From: Arthrobacter sp. Bi83
GTDB lineage: Bacteria > Actinomycetota > Actinomycetes > Actinomycetales > Micrococcaceae
Reading direction: 5' to 3'
Assembly (NCBI RefSeq): GCF_918698095.1
Contig: NZ_CAKKLY010000044.1
Span: forward strand, 1-40,886
DNA: 40,886 nucleotides
Positions 40,525 through 40,886 of the stretch are shown piece after piece (within the stretch, counting starts at the first letter, position 1; each line of letters opens with the position of its first letter). Below the pieces are notes generated by a model. That model searched no databases and was not told the origin of the DNA. It worked only from the letters and a program-made list of their open reading frames with translations. A program made the position numbers and the translations under genes.

Positions 40525-40558
40525 TTGGTTAACACATAAACTACCTGGAGGTTTTGCC

Positions 40559-40886
40559 GTGACCATCACAGCCATCGTTCTCAGCGCTCTGCTGGCCCTC
40601 GCCGCACTGGGCGCGGGCATCCCGAAGATCAGGCTCAAGGGCGATATCCCGCGCCAACTGCAGGAACACATGGGCGCCAGCGCCTCCCTCACCCGGTTCA
40701 TCGGCCTGGCCGAGGCCGCCGCGGCGATCGGACTGGCGGTCGGAATCTTCTGGCACCCGCTTGGCATCGCGGCCGCTGCCGGCCTGGCCGTCGTGTTCGC
40801 CGGAGCGATCGCCTACCACCGCCGCGCCGGCGACTACGCCAACCCCAAGACCCGGGGCCCGGCGATGGCCCCGGCCGTCCTGGGCC
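40559..40886 (+). CDS. DoxX-like membrane protein (cut by the window end)
   Basis: GTG at 40559 with GGAGG seven bases upstream opens a frame of at least 109 residues that runs off the window. Hydrophobic segments begin VTITAIVLSALLALAALGAG, IGLAEAAAAIGLAVGIFW and GIAAAAGLAVVFAGAIAYH, in the four-helix pattern of DoxX-like proteins. GIPKIRLKG and HRRAGDYANPKTRGP are typical loops. Often controlled by MarR-type regulators; exact role unknown. Confidence 0.8.
   Translation, partial: MTITAIVLSALLALAALGAGIPKIRLKGDIPRQLQEHMGASASLTRFIGLAEAAAAIGLAVGIFWHPLGIAAAAGLAVVFAGAIAYHRRAGDYANPKTRGPAMAPAVLG

Overview
The window is high-GC actinobacterial DNA, most likely a chromosomal segment of an Arthrobacter-like member of the Micrococcaceae. 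The reasons are the codon use, many GTG starts, tightly overlapping operons, a three-gene proton-translocating transhydrogenase, an LigC-type ATP-dependent ligase and a large aromatic-acid catabolic island. The genus is an inference from gene content and style, not a database result. No rRNA, tRNA, CRISPR array or intact insertion sequence was seen.

Layout. (1) 136-5282, plus strand: a catabolic operon with an MFS carrier, an FCD/GntR regulator, a hydantoin-racemase-like protein lacking both catalytic cysteines, a dihydropyrimidinase/hydantoinase-like metal hydrolase, and a maleate-isomerase-superfamily protein whose active site looks like arylmalonate decarboxylase. Two strong hairpins close it. 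(2) 5413-9329, minus: a diacylglycerol/lipid kinase, then pntAA-pntAB-pntB. (3) 9525-21227, minus: a polarised catabolic run that takes quinate/shikimate to protocatechuate (aroE-type dehydrogenase, QuiC dehydroshikimate dehydratase fusion) and protocatechuate to succinyl-CoA plus acetyl-CoA (pcaH, G, B, D, C, F, I, J). One IclR regulator follows the last gene and a second lies upstream of the first. Most junctions overlap or nearly touch. Divergent from it, an MHS-family shikimate/quinate-type carrier (21455-22774) completes the uptake-to-TCA route.

(4) 22925-28577: ligC (minus); a divergent LLM-class oxidoreductase coupled to a GH13 trehalose-synthase-like enzyme; and a convergent GH13 alpha-1,6-glucosidase. 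(5) 28788-33867: small accessory genes, including a ThiS/MoaD-like protein paired with a BNR/photosystem-II-assembly-like repeat protein, a DUF6194-like protein, a RibD/DHFR-fold reductase, a hypothetical protein, a decayed metallo-beta-lactamase-fold gene, and about 500 bp with no recognised gene.

(6) 33868-39494: the most interesting locus. A LysR regulator diverges from an operon encoding a LigM/DesA-like tetrahydrofolate-dependent O-demethylase, PurU, FolD and an aromatic-acid:H+ symporter. The symporter carries a one-base frameshift. The layout suggests that a methoxylated aromatic acid is imported and demethylated onto tetrahydrofolate, with the C1 unit oxidised through FolD and released as formate by PurU. 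If the substrate is vanillate, the product (protocatechuate) would feed directly into the pca genes about 15 kb away. (7) 39670-40886: a small orphan protein, a MarR regulator, and a divergent DoxX-like membrane protein cut by the window edge, with a palindromic operator between them.
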